Assembly (NCBI GenBank): GCA_013816845.1
Contig: JACDDU010000003.1
Span: 425,460-489,459 of the forward strand
DNA: 64,000 nucleotides
Source: Gammaproteobacteria bacterium
GTDB taxonomy: Bacteria > Pseudomonadota > Gammaproteobacteria > DSM-16500
Reading direction: 5' to 3'
Both the position numbers and the translations under genes were made by a program. This document shows, piece by piece, positions 1-7,951 of the stretch. The notes beneath the pieces are model-generated. The model saw only the letters and a program-made list of their open reading frames with translations, was not told the DNA's origin and did not search any database. The stretch's first letter is position 1. Every line of letters begins with the position of its first letter.

Positions 1-185
1 TCAGGGAGCGGATGCGCAGCTTGAGCAACTTCAGCAAGATCGACCATGGAACGGCTGATTGAATAGGAGGCTTCTGCTAAGGAGGCTTGGCTTCGTGTAA
101 CTTCATAACCTGGAGGTGGTTTAGGGGCAGCACATGCCAGTAAGGTCAAAGAAAGAAATGTTAATAAACCCCATCTTAACCGCAT
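1..185 (-). CDS. dotD: DotD, Dot/Icm T4BSS outer-membrane lipoprotein (partial, 5' part only)
   Basis: Sixty-one codons are present from the ATG at 185 to the left window edge; the rest lies outside. The peptide opens with a short lipoprotein signal peptide ending in the lipobox LLAC (Cys18), then a Pro-rich stretch and the segment SLAEASYSISRSMVDLAEVA. This resembles the LAEAA-x-S-x-SMLEMA segment of Legionella DotD as I remember it. DotD works with DotC to place the secretin-like DotH in the outer membrane of the type IVB secretion core. A Shine-Dalgarno TAAGGA lies 9 nt before the ATG. In Legionella dotD starts a dotDCB operon, so dotC and dotB are expected beyond the left edge. The nearby icmT supports the call. 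Confidence 0.78.
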   Translation of the reverse strand, partial: MRLRWGLLTFLSLTLLACAAPKPPPGYEVTRSQASLAEASYSISRSMVDLAEVAQAAHPLP

Positions 186-493
186 GTAACGTTTTCCTTA
201 AAAAAGATTTCGCATTGCATAGTACGAAGTGTGCAGTAAGCTAAAAAAACTTGCGGCACGTTTAGATTGAACCTCTGAAATTAATCCTCCGACCATGGTA
301 TAACGAGTTTGCCGAAATTTGAATAAGTTTAAATAACTAGGACTAGACCTGTGGTTATTTTGGTTGGTTTGATGCGGTAAAAAGTTATACTTATTGAGGT
401 TGTTGATTTTGGTTAGCAAAGCACGCAACTGCCTTGAAGGGGCTAGGAAATCGACTGTCAAAGTCTATACTTAAGTAAAAGAGGATGGCAATT
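186..493. other. divergent intergenic region between dotD and icmT
   Basis: About 300 bases separate the two divergent Dot/Icm genes and should hold both promoters. A TATACT hexamer at 466-471 is a possible -10 for icmT, and a second TATACT lies at 386-391. No convincing -35 sits at the right distance from either. I see no RNA gene, CpxR-type GTAAA repeat pair or 11-nt-spaced TTAA pair here. An 87-codon reading frame on the minus strand has no recognisable features. Confidence 0.4.
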
Positions 494-736
494 ATGGCTC
501 ACTGGCGCGATTCAGCAAGGAATGTTCGCTTCTTTTTCATTGATTTTAGAGCGACTTTTCCTTTATTAATTTTGCTTTTTCATATTCGAATATGGACCTT
601 TTTATTTGCCATTCTGGCTACTTTATTTTTTACAATGTTAGAGCGGTTTGGTTTTACGCCTGGCGTTTTTCTTCGCTGGTTACGAGCTTATGTAGCAGGT
701 CCACGCAAAATCGCACAACCGTGGTGGAAAAATTAG
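494..736 (+). CDS. icmT: IcmT, Dot/Icm type IVB secretion system protein
   Basis: The 80-residue protein has the IcmT signature: an N-terminal QW/HWRDS element (here HWRDSARN), FFFIDFRATFPLL, a membrane segment HIRIWTFLFAILATLFFTML, and the ending ARKIAQPWWK. IcmT is a small inner-membrane component of the Dot/Icm apparatus, needed in Legionella for replication in and exit from host cells. An upstream in-frame ATG at 485 would overlap the Shine-Dalgarno, whereas GAGG at 481-484 sits 9 nt before the ATG at 494, so 494 is chosen. It is divergent from dotD and convergent with icmS, whose stop is 2 bp away. Confidence 0.9.
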   Translation: MAHWRDSARNVRFFFIDFRATFPLLILLFHIRIWTFLFAILATLFFTMLERFGFTPGVFLRWLRAYVAGPRKIAQPWWKN

Positions 737-738
737 AA

Positions 739-1086
739 TCAATCATACATCAGTTGATCGAGGGCTGTTGCATCGCCCCGCGGTGTGCCGCGCATTAATT
801 CATTTAATACATCAATTAAGCAAAGTAGTCTTAAAACGTTAGGCGTAATGTCGTCAAAAATAACCTTTACCCCTAAGGCCGAACCTTCTGCTTCTTCAAA
901 GGTTACGCCAATGCCGTAACCAAGACAAAGCGAGGAGAGTTGATCAGCACGGCGCGCAATGCCGGCTAATAACCCTGTATGGGAGAAAACTTCATCCATG
1001 GTCATGGGTCGACCGTTAAGGCTGTAATTGCCGTTTAGTAAACGGGCAACTTTAATCATTTGCTGTGATATATCTAATTGAGCCAT
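739..1086 (-). CDS. icmS: IcmS, Dot/Icm effector chaperone subunit
   Basis: This 115-residue acidic protein matches IcmS in length (about 114 aa in Legionella) and in its most conserved stretches: DEVFSHTGLL, IARRADQLSSLCLGYGIG, DDITPNVLRLLC and the C-terminal LDQLMYD. IcmS pairs with IcmW as an adaptor that presents effectors to the DotL coupling protein. The reading frame extends upstream to 1137, but those 17 residues are unlike IcmS and overlap gpsA, so the ATG at 1086 is used. It follows gpsA by 29 bp on the same strand and probably shares its transcript. In Legionella icmT and icmS are co-directional neighbours; here they converge. Confidence 0.9.
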   Translation of the reverse strand: MAQLDISQQMIKVARLLNGNYSLNGRPMTMDEVFSHTGLLAGIARRADQLSSLCLGYGIGVTFEEAEGSALGVKVIFDDITPNVLRLLCLIDVLNELMRGTPRGDATALDQLMYD

Positions 1087-1115
1087 AGAGAACCATTCTA
1101 TTGCAAAAGCATGAA

Positions 1116-2105
1116 CTAGCCAATGGCTGCAAACCATGCCGCAAAAGCAGGTCGAACTTCAATTTCGCTTTGCAAAATTGCTACAACCATTTCACAGAGT
1201 GGCATGCGGAGTTGGTGCCTGGAAGCAAGTTTAACCAATGAAGCAGCGTTTTGTTTGCCTTCAACCGCTTGACCAATTTCTCGCTCGGCTTTTTCGACAG
1301 TATTGCCTTGACCCAGGGCTTTACCAAAACGACGATTACGTGATAAATCATCGAGGCTGGTGAGAATTAAATCGCCTATGCCGGATAGGCCCGTAAAGGT
1401 TTCTTCTTTGCCGCCCAATACGACCCCGAGCCGAATAATTTCTTGAAAACCAAAAGTAAGTAAGGCGCTTCGGGCATTTGCACCCAAATTTAAACCGTCG
1501 CTCATCCCGACTGCTAAGGCAATTACATTCTTTCCTATGCCGCCCATTTCAACCCCGATAAGATCATCAGAAAGGGTCGTACGGAATATAGGACTGGTAA
1601 AACGATTTTTAAGCTGTTGCAAATAAGTCATATCAGTTGAAGCTAAGACAACTGCAGTTGGTAAGCCTTGTGCAACTTCTTTTGCAAACGAAGGACCAGA
1701 AAGGGCAGCAAAAATAATTTCGTTCCCTAAAATGTCTGACGCTACATGATTGAGAAGTTGACCACTTTGAGCATCAATACCTTTCGTTGCGCAAATGAAA
1801 TGGTGATGTGGTTTAAGGTGAGGTTTAAGTAATTCTAACGTATGACGAAAACCAACTGAAGGGATGACAATTAAAATATCATCCACTTCATGAATAGCCG
1901 TTGCTAAATCATCAGTCGGTTTAATTTCAGCAGAAAACGCAAAGTCAGGTAAATACCGCTGATTCATCCTATCTTGGTTAAGTGCTTTAATTTCAGCGGG
2001 ATCAATGCTCCATAGATGGACGATTTGTCCAAGCCTTGCAAGGTATAAGGCAAGCGCGGTACCCCACGCGCCTGCACCTAAAATTGCAATCGGCTTATGC
2101 TGCAT
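1116..2105 (-). CDS. gpsA: glycerol-3-phosphate dehydrogenase [NAD(P)+]
   Basis: The 329-residue cytosolic enzyme reduces dihydroxyacetone phosphate to sn-glycerol-3-phosphate, the first step of phospholipid synthesis. The N-terminal Rossmann motif GAGAWGTALA is at residues 10-19. Family motifs follow: CATKGID, ALSGPSFAKEV, the catalytic-lysine element GGIGKNVIALAVG and TGLSGIGDLI. Length is typical of the family. It is 12 bp downstream of secB in a minus-strand run grxC-secB-gpsA-icmS, an order in which a secretion chaperone gene rides on a housekeeping operon. Confidence 0.96.
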   Translation of the reverse strand: MQHKPIAILGAGAWGTALALYLARLGQIVHLWSIDPAEIKALNQDRMNQRYLPDFAFSAEIKPTDDLATAIHEVDDILIVIPSVGFRHTLELLKPHLKPHHHFICATKGIDAQSGQLLNHVASDILGNEIIFAALSGPSFAKEVAQGLPTAVVLASTDMTYLQQLKNRFTSPIFRTTLSDDLIGVEMGGIGKNVIALAVGMSDGLNLGANARSALLTFGFQEIIRLGVVLGGKEETFTGLSGIGDLILTSLDDLSRNRRFGKALGQGNTVEKAEREIGQAVEGKQNAASLVKLASRHQLRMPLCEMVVAILQSEIEVRPAFAAWFAAIG

Positions 2106-2117
2106 GAGGCTTTATCC

Positions 2118-2606
2118 TTAATTTACATTTTGTGCAGTAGAAGAACCTTTACCAGCGGCTCCTTCGCCTTCTTGCTTTTCCATGTGTTGGGCATACAACG
2201 CATCAAAATTAACAGGCGCAAGAATCAGTTGAGGGAAACCGCCGCGGACGACGATGTCAGAAACAACTTCGCGGGCATAAGGGAATAAAATATTAGGACA
2301 AAAACTTCCTAACATTTGATGTAATTGATCATTAGGAAAACCATTGATCATGAAAACGCCAGCTTGATGAACTTCAATTAAAAAGGCAGTTTTATTGCCG
2401 GTGCTAACAGTGGCGGTGATGGATAAAACGACTTCATGTAAATTATCTTGAATACGATTACTTTTTGTTTCTAAGTTTAATGAAACTTCAGGTTTCCATT
2501 CTTCAGAAAAAGTATGCGGCGTATTCGGTGCTTCGAAAGAAATATCTTTAACGAAAATACGTTGAATTTCAAATTGTGGTTGTGTTTCGTTCGCGTTTTG
2601 TTCCAT
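2118..2606 (-). CDS. secB: protein-export chaperone SecB
   Basis: The 162-residue protein has the SecB fold signatures FEIQRIFVKDISFEAPN near the N-terminus, VSLNLETKS, and the conserved CPNILFPYAREVVSDIV and GGFPQLILAPVNFDALY toward the C-terminus. SecB tetramers keep preproteins unfolded and pass them to SecA. The tail is hydrophilic (Gly/Ser/Ala-rich), as usual. It lies 20 bp after grxC and 12 bp before gpsA, the common gammaproteobacterial grxC-secB-gpsA arrangement. Confidence 0.97.
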   Translation of the reverse strand: MEQNANETQPQFEIQRIFVKDISFEAPNTPHTFSEEWKPEVSLNLETKSNRIQDNLHEVVLSITATVSTGNKTAFLIEVHQAGVFMINGFPNDQLHQMLGSFCPNILFPYAREVVSDIVVRGGFPQLILAPVNFDALYAQHMEKQEGEGAAGKGSSTAQNVN

Positions 2607-2626
2607 GGGACTGCCCTTTTTAACTA

Positions 2627-2881
2627 TTATTGTAAAAGTTCATTGAGTTTGCCTGATTTGGATAAGGCGATAAGATCATCATAGCCGCCAATGCTTTGCC
2701 CATTAATAAAGATTTGAGGCACAGTGCGACGATTGTTAGATAACCGCAACATTTCATCACGTTTGTCTGCATCAAGGTCAATGCGAATTTCTTCAAACGA
2801 AATGTTTTTTTCAGTAAAAAATTCTTTTGCCATGTCGCAATAAGGACAATGTGCTTTACTGTAAATGATAACTTTAGGCAT
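2627..2881 (-). CDS. grxC: glutaredoxin 3
   Basis: This 84-residue glutaredoxin has the dithiol active site CPYC at residues 12-15, the cis-proline motif TVPQIFI and the glutathione-binding GGYDDL. It reduces protein disulfides and glutathione mixed disulfides in the cytosol. Size and motifs are standard. It starts 3 bp after the stop of the upstream rhodanese gene, so the two are probably co-transcribed with secB and gpsA. Confidence 0.95.
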   Translation of the reverse strand: MPKVIIYSKAHCPYCDMAKEFFTEKNISFEEIRIDLDADKRDEMLRLSNNRRTVPQIFINGQSIGGYDDLIALSKSGKLNELLQ

Positions 2882-2884
2882 GAT

Positions 2885-3307
2885 TTATTCCTTTATAATT
2901 GGCATTTGCGCATCTTGCCATGCACGCATTCCGCCTGCTAAAGAGAACGCATTATAACCTTGTTTTTTTAAAGAAGCGGCTACTTTCTGGGATGCTTTGC
3001 CCAATCCGCAAACAATAATAAAAGGATTTGATTTGAAGCGAGCTAGTTTCTTAGCATTTTTTTCAAAATCCTGAGGCATAATATTTTGCGCATTAATAAT
3101 ATGACCCTTGCGAAAGTTTTCAGCGGAGCGAACATCAATGACTTGCGCTTGCTGATGGTTCATCATTTGTGTCGCTTGAATGGGAGTAAGCGAGTTAAGT
3201 TTTTGTTTCGCTCGTAATAATTCTATAACCATGCTTAAAGCGAGAACAACAAATAAAGCGCTCACAAGTAGAGGGTGATTGCTCATAAATAGGGTAATAT
3301 CTTGCAT
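2885..3307 (-). CDS. membrane-anchored rhodanese-like protein (YibN type)
   Basis: The 140-residue protein has one N-terminal membrane segment (about residues 12-31, HPLLVSALFVVLALSMVIEL) followed by a single rhodanese domain. The domain carries VIDVRSAENFRKGHI and an active-site loop FIIVCGLGKAS with the candidate catalytic cysteine at residue 100. Such proteins sit beside grxC and secB in many gammaproteobacteria (YibN in E. coli). Their sulfur-transfer substrate is not settled. The next gene downstream, grxC, is 3 bp away. Confidence 0.88.
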   Translation of the reverse strand: MQDITLFMSNHPLLVSALFVVLALSMVIELLRAKQKLNSLTPIQATQMMNHQQAQVIDVRSAENFRKGHIINAQNIMPQDFEKNAKKLARFKSNPFIIVCGLGKASQKVAASLKKQGYNAFSLAGGMRAWQDAQMPIIKE

Positions 3308-3391
3308 TTTCTAACCTCAAAAGCGTCATCAATCAAAAGTGGCTGGGCAAAAGATTGCTACTGTAGCGAGTCTTCCTTCATTCGGCAACCC

Positions 3392-4120
3392 TTAGCGTCT
3401 TGCAACACTCCAAACATGAATTGATTTAGCCCCTTTTAATTTTAAGACGCGGCAGCAAGCGCGGAGGGTTTCAGTGGTGGTAATAATATCATCTAGTACA
3501 GCAATGGTTAAATTGTGGTAATGACTACGGGCAAGAAAAGCGCGCGCCACATTCGCTCGTCTTGCGCGTGCTTTAAGAAAAGTTTGCGGTTGGGTCGCTT
3601 TATGGCGAATCAATCCCGTAAGATCGAGTGGGATTTTAAGTTGTTTACTGACTGGGCGCGCAATTTCAAGCGCTTGATTAAACCCGCGTTTTTTTAATCG
3701 ATCTTGATGTAAAGGCATGGGAATGATGAGGTCAGGCAGGGCTAATTGGTGATACCAAGATAAACGTATTTTTTGGGTTAACAGTTCCCCAAAAAGTTGC
3801 GCATGATGGAGTGCTCCTGAAAATTTTAATGCCATAAGTAGCAAGGCGATGGGCTCTTCATATGGAAAAAGGGTAAAAGCGTGATCGAAAGGCGGGGGAT
3901 TAGATAAACAGGTTCCGCAATGTTGCGATTGAATCTTATTTGGTAAAATTTGCGCACATTGCGGACATGCTTGCGCTACAATAGGCAAATTTTTATAACA
4001 CATTAGACAAAGACTAGATTGGGTATGGGTAAAACTTGCGCATAAAAGACAAGTGCGAGGCAGGTGAATTACGTTTCTCATACCCTGAATGAAGTGAGAG
4101 AAAGACTGAATGAAAAACAT
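3392..4120 (-). CDS. comF: ComF family phosphoribosyltransferase-like protein
   Basis: The 242-residue protein has an N-terminal zinc-ribbon-like set of CxxC pairs (CLLC, CLMC, CPQC, CGTC) and a C-terminal phosphoribosyltransferase fold with KKRGFNQALEIA and a PRPP-loop variant VLDDIITTTET. The family is linked to DNA uptake and is called GntX in E. coli; the enzymatic reaction is uncertain. An alternative ATG at 4081 would remove 13 residues and the overlap with the divergent gene starting at 4110. With the start at 4120, the two divergent genes overlap by 11 bp. Confidence 0.85.
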   Translation of the reverse strand: MFFIQSFSHFIQGMRNVIHLPRTCLLCASFTHTQSSLCLMCYKNLPIVAQACPQCAQILPNKIQSQHCGTCLSNPPPFDHAFTLFPYEEPIALLLMALKFSGALHHAQLFGELLTQKIRLSWYHQLALPDLIIPMPLHQDRLKKRGFNQALEIARPVSKQLKIPLDLTGLIRHKATQPQTFLKARARRANVARAFLARSHYHNLTIAVLDDIITTTETLRACCRVLKLKGAKSIHVWSVARR

Positions 4121-4892
4121 CGTGTGGTCTCCTGATCAATACCAAGCAGCCAATGTTTTAGCACGCGCTGCCGGTGATGAAATGTGTGAACGGTTAGAAT
4201 TAATAAAAATTAAGCCAAGGTTTGTATTAGATGTGGGATGTGGTACGGGAGAAATTTCGGGAAAGCTTGCATCGCGCTTTAAAGAAGCAAACATTATTGC
4301 ACTTGATCACACCCCTGCCATGTTAAATAAAGCTAAAGAAGATGCAAGATTAAAATGCATTGAAAGTGATGGCACTCAATTGCCTTTCAAAAATGCAAGT
4401 ATCGACATTATTTTCGCTAATTTTTTTCTTCCTTGGCAAACCAATATGGTTGCAACCATTAAAGAATGGCGGCGGGTTTTACATCCAGACGGTTTGTTAA
4501 TGTTTACCGCTTTAGGTCCCGATACTTTACTTGAGTGGCGGGAAGTCATTCATCCCAAGGATTTACCTGAGTTGATGGATATGCATGATTTAGGGGATGC
4601 TCTACTGCATGAGGGATTTTTAGATCCTATTTTAGATATTGATCACTATACACTTGCCTACCGAGATCAAAAGAAACTGATCAGTGAGTTATGTGCAACG
4701 GGGATGTGGGCTATTGATGTCGCATCCGTAGAAAAAGGTATGCAAGGCCGCATTTTGCCTTTGGAGATTTCTTACGAACTTATTTATGGCCATGCTTTCG
4801 GTGCGCCCATCCGCAATGATACCGATCCACAGGTACAGCGTGTCCCGCTTTCCACCTTACGTGCGCAACTTAAGCAAGGTCGAGACGCTTGA
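4110..4892 (+). CDS. BioC-like malonyl-ACP O-methyltransferase
   Basis: The 260-residue SAM-dependent methyltransferase has motif I VLDVGCGTGE, a post-I acidic residue in IIALDHTPAML, and the DIIFANFFLPW and LHPDGLLMFTALGPDTL segments typical of BioC. BioC methylates malonyl-ACP to start pimelate synthesis for biotin. Other bio genes are absent from this window, so identity rests on sequence resemblance; a UbiE-like or other methyltransferase is less likely. It is divergent from comF with overlapping start regions, so both promoters must lie inside the other's coding start or be shared. Confidence 0.75.
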   Translation: MKNIVWSPDQYQAANVLARAAGDEMCERLELIKIKPRFVLDVGCGTGEISGKLASRFKEANIIALDHTPAMLNKAKEDARLKCIESDGTQLPFKNASIDIIFANFFLPWQTNMVATIKEWRRVLHPDGLLMFTALGPDTLLEWREVIHPKDLPELMDMHDLGDALLHEGFLDPILDIDHYTLAYRDQKKLISELCATGMWAIDVASVEKGMQGRILPLEISYELIYGHAFGAPIRNDTDPQVQRVPLSTLRAQLKQGRDA

Positions 4893-4916
4893 TTGATGCA
4901 ATAGCATCGCCCCTAT

Positions 4917-4965
4917 GCGATGCGAGACGTTAGGTGTAACTACTTCACGTCTCACATCGATCGCA
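4917..4965 (+). terminator. candidate intrinsic terminator between convergent genes
   Basis: The arms GCGATGCGAGACGT (4917-4930) and ACGTCTCACATCGA (4947-4960) pair over 7 and 5 bp with one internal mismatch and a 16-nt loop. A short TTTTT lies about a dozen bases further on. It sits between the bioC-like gene and the convergent large gene ending at 4974. Confidence 0.5.
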
Positions 4966-4973
4966 GTCCATTT

Positions 4974-7787
4974 TTATGGTGAGTAGGATGGCGAAGTTGG
5001 GGGTGAAGCAGTTTCCATAGCAGAGCGTTGCGACAAGTCGGCATTCATCTCTATTCGTGGTGATAAAACTGCCGCGCTACGAGCGTTAGGCAAACTTGGA
5101 ATCTCCAGATCATTAATATTATCTAGATTGGAATCTCGATGTGGTGCCGTTTGGGTGGGCCATTGCTTCTGTAGTTTCTGATGAATACTTTTTGTACTAA
5201 ATATTTTACCTTTGCGATGTTCGCTAAGGTTAGGATTATTAGATTCCCATGACCCCGAAGCTTCTTGCCCAGTGGGCGGTACGAAAGGCAAAATCGATGA
5301 GGGGTTATGTTTAGCCCTCAAACGGGATACGACTTCCTCCGCTGCAGCACCTATTGTTGCTGCCATGAGTCCTATGATGGTTAATCCGATTATTGCACCT
5401 GACGTCGAACTCATTCCGATGCCGACTACGCCAGCACCGGCTGCAACGCCTCCGCCGATGGCTCCTAAAATCGCAGCAGGTCCTACTCCCATTGTGGCGC
5501 AACCCAATACGACTAAACTCCCAATAACGATGGCTGACGTAAGTCCAAAGAGCGCGCCCTTTAAGATTTTTTTACCACGGCGCGCCCAGAATCCCGGCAA
5601 TTCACCTTTTGCAGCAGGGTGTTCTAAAACTTCCTGCTCATCCTTCTTGGCTGATCCATTTTTAGCTTCGTTAAGCGCCGCGAGGCGTCTTAGAGTTAGG
5701 TCTTTAAAAGTTTTAAGTGACTCGGTGTATTCTACCAAGTCCTTTTGGGTACCTGTTGCTAAATCGATTCGCTCCAAGGTAATGTCACGCGTCGGAAAAT
5801 TTTGAAAGATGGTCGTGAGTGCATTTTGAGCTTGCTGATATTGCTTAAAATAAGATGCAATTTCTTTATCATCTTTAAACTCTTCTATCTCCTGTAACGT
5901 TTTTTCAGAGAAAATGAGATCACGATATTTTTTTTGCGAAGTTTCTAGAAGTAGATTTAATTCTTTTAAAACAAGTCGATGTTGAATAGCAACATTTAGC
6001 ACTTTCGCCTGATTTTCCAATTCAGCCTCACGCTTTATTAATACTTGTTCACTGATTTTTATTTGAGCCAAATCGTTTTTTAAAACACTATTCTCAGGGT
6101 GTGGGTCAACGCTTAAGGTTGGGGATAACGTTAAGATATCTTTTTTGCATTGAGAGTAGTTGTTAATGAGTGGGCAGAGCAGAGGATCATTTTCATATTG
6201 GCGAATTTGTTTATCATTTGAATCAAGAAAGTAATTGGAGTTTAAACGGACTTTTTGGGCAGCCAATTTTTCATTAAACTGTGCAAGCGACTTTTGTTTT
6301 TGTTGAATTAAAAACTCATTCTCAATGGTATTAAATAAATCTTGGCCCAATTTTAATTGATTATGTAAAGTTTGAGTTTGGGTGCGGAGTCTCTCTAATT
6401 GATGAGTCTCATCTTGGTAGATACCTAGTTGCACAGCGCGGGATGTTTTGAGCGTTTCTCCTTTTTTTGATTTGAGGGGTAAAGATTTAGCCGCTAAAAT
6501 TTCAGTTGTTATAAGCTTTGCAAAATGATATTGATCTTGCAAATCTTTCGTTAAACCTGACAAATAAACACTAAAGGCATCGCTCTTTAAATCAAACAGG
6601 TGATCATGAAATTTAAATTCAAAAGAAGATGAATCCTCATTGAGCGCCTTCATCTCTTTAAATTGATTAAATATAGTTTTAATGTAACTTTCAGCTTCTG
6701 TTTTTAAAACAGCGAGAGCGGAAAGTTTATCTTCTGATTCAACACGCGATTTGAGTAGAAAAAATTCTTTGTCTGTTTGAAACCTTGCTCGCAAACCTCG
6801 AAATTGACTTTGGATGGAATTCATTAAGATTTTTTCTTCGCTAAAATCGAGATTTTGAAATTGTAAATAGGATTGATGTTGCAGAATTTTATCGGCAAGT
6901 GTTACTTCATTTGTTTGTGGCGCCAAATGCAAATAAGCTTTTAAATTGAGATCCCACGATGGGGCAACTGCCGTAGTAATTTTCTGAGCATTTTGTTGAT
7001 GTTGTTCATAGAGCGGGGTGAAATCGGCACGTAATTTCTCAGCGAGGCGTTCCGCTACATGACTTTTTACACTAAAGTGTTCGTCAAACTGGGCTAATTT
7101 ACCTCGAACAATGACTTCGATTTTTGTTTTGACGAAATCCAATAATTTTTTATCGATCGCTGCATCATTAAATAAATTACTGGTAATCAGCGCGATATTA
7201 TTTCGTGCTTGATTAAGGGTCGTGTAATGATCAATCTGATCTAAAAATTCTTGTAATTTGGCAAAGTCTTTACAATCACTTTGGATGGTAAAAGGATCGC
7301 ATATTGTTTTGAGAGGAATGCGTGCGGACGGTTCTTTTTCTTCGATCCGTTCGGTCTTGGGTTGGGGTTCGATTGGTACGACGGTTTCTTTTTTTTGTAG
7401 TTGCTGGAAAGTATCATTAAGAACAGAAAAAAAGTTGTGATTACTAGGATGGCAGTAACTAGGAAGATCATTATTCTTTATGGATTGTAACCTGACAGTA
7501 GACTTGTCATTTTCAAGGGTTACCAAGGGTAAAATGACGACCTTGATTTCACCTGTTTCATCGCCCAATAAAACTTTAAATTCTTCTGCTGAAGCTGATA
7601 GTAACCGATACAAATAAAAAGAATGTTCGCGTGAGGCATGACTTAATAAATGACCAATCTTTATGTATGTTTCTTGAGCATCATATTTTTTTGTTGCATC
7701 GTTTGTGCTAAAAAAATCTGGATTAGCATAAATCTCTTGGTCCTTGGAGGTGGGGGTTTCGCGTATCATTAACCTTGTTGTAGTCAT
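4974..7787 (-). CDS. large coiled-coil protein with C-terminal Gly-rich membrane hairpin, candidate Dot/Icm effector
   Basis: I do not recognise a family for this 937-residue protein. Residues about 250-700 are Gln/Lys/Glu/Leu-rich with long predicted helices typical of coiled coils. At about 742-820 there is a Gly/Ala/Val-rich hydrophobic block (for example VGPAAILGAIGGGVAAGAG) able to form membrane hairpins. A roughly 115-residue hydrophilic tail ends TASPPTSPSYSP. Size, coiled coil, membrane hairpin and polar Ser/Thr-rich C-terminus are frequent in Legionellales Dot/Icm substrates. The neighbouring genes are metabolic and give no functional clue. A TTAA pair with 11-nt spacing lies upstream. 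Effector status is inference. Confidence 0.55.
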   Translation of the reverse strand: MTTTRLMIRETPTSKDQEIYANPDFFSTNDATKKYDAQETYIKIGHLLSHASREHSFYLYRLLSASAEEFKVLLGDETGEIKVVILPLVTLENDKSTVRLQSIKNNDLPSYCHPSNHNFFSVLNDTFQQLQKKETVVPIEPQPKTERIEEKEPSARIPLKTICDPFTIQSDCKDFAKLQEFLDQIDHYTTLNQARNNIALITSNLFNDAAIDKKLLDFVKTKIEVIVRGKLAQFDEHFSVKSHVAERLAEKLRADFTPLYEQHQQNAQKITTAVAPSWDLNLKAYLHLAPQTNEVTLADKILQHQSYLQFQNLDFSEEKILMNSIQSQFRGLRARFQTDKEFFLLKSRVESEDKLSALAVLKTEAESYIKTIFNQFKEMKALNEDSSSFEFKFHDHLFDLKSDAFSVYLSGLTKDLQDQYHFAKLITTEILAAKSLPLKSKKGETLKTSRAVQLGIYQDETHQLERLRTQTQTLHNQLKLGQDLFNTIENEFLIQQKQKSLAQFNEKLAAQKVRLNSNYFLDSNDKQIRQYENDPLLCPLINNYSQCKKDILTLSPTLSVDPHPENSVLKNDLAQIKISEQVLIKREAELENQAKVLNVAIQHRLVLKELNLLLETSQKKYRDLIFSEKTLQEIEEFKDDKEIASYFKQYQQAQNALTTIFQNFPTRDITLERIDLATGTQKDLVEYTESLKTFKDLTLRRLAALNEAKNGSAKKDEQEVLEHPAAKGELPGFWARRGKKILKGALFGLTSAIVIGSLVVLGCATMGVGPAAILGAIGGGVAAGAGVVGIGMSSTSGAIIGLTIIGLMAATIGAAAEEVVSRLRAKHNPSSILPFVPPTGQEASGSWESNNPNLSEHRKGKIFSTKSIHQKLQKQWPTQTAPHRDSNLDNINDLEIPSLPNARSAAVLSPRIEMNADLSQRSAMETASPPTSPSYSP

Positions 7788-7825
7788 TTACAACCTCGTT
7801 TGAAAAAGAATAAAAGAAATTTTTA

Positions 7826-7845
7826 TTTAATTTTTACTTAACAAA
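7826..7845. promoter_or_regulatory. weak PmrA-box-like direct repeat
   Basis: TTTAA at 7826 and CTTAA at 7837 start 11 nt apart, the spacing of the PmrA consensus (cTTAATatT, two bases, cTTAATatT). The other positions match poorly and the region is AT-rich, so chance is a real possibility. It lies 39 bp upstream of the large minus-strand effector candidate and 107 bp upstream of the plus-strand kinase gene. Confidence 0.25.
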
Positions 7846-7951
7846 TTTTTTTGTACTTTACCAGCAAAAAAAAAATTAGTAATTTTTTTTTGCAAGCGAT
7901 TCAGGTTGAGCAGATAATGTTGTTTCAAAACTAAGCAAGCTGAGTTAGATA

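Noticed and set aside
198-461. 87-codon minus-strand reading frame between dotD and icmT
   Set aside because: No signal peptide, motif or family resemblance, and it occupies the only space for the dotD and icmT promoters.
5212-5805. 197-codon plus-strand frame antisense to the large coiled-coil gene
   Set aside because: It mirrors the Gly/Ala-rich segment of the opposite strand; composition is an artefact of the real gene.
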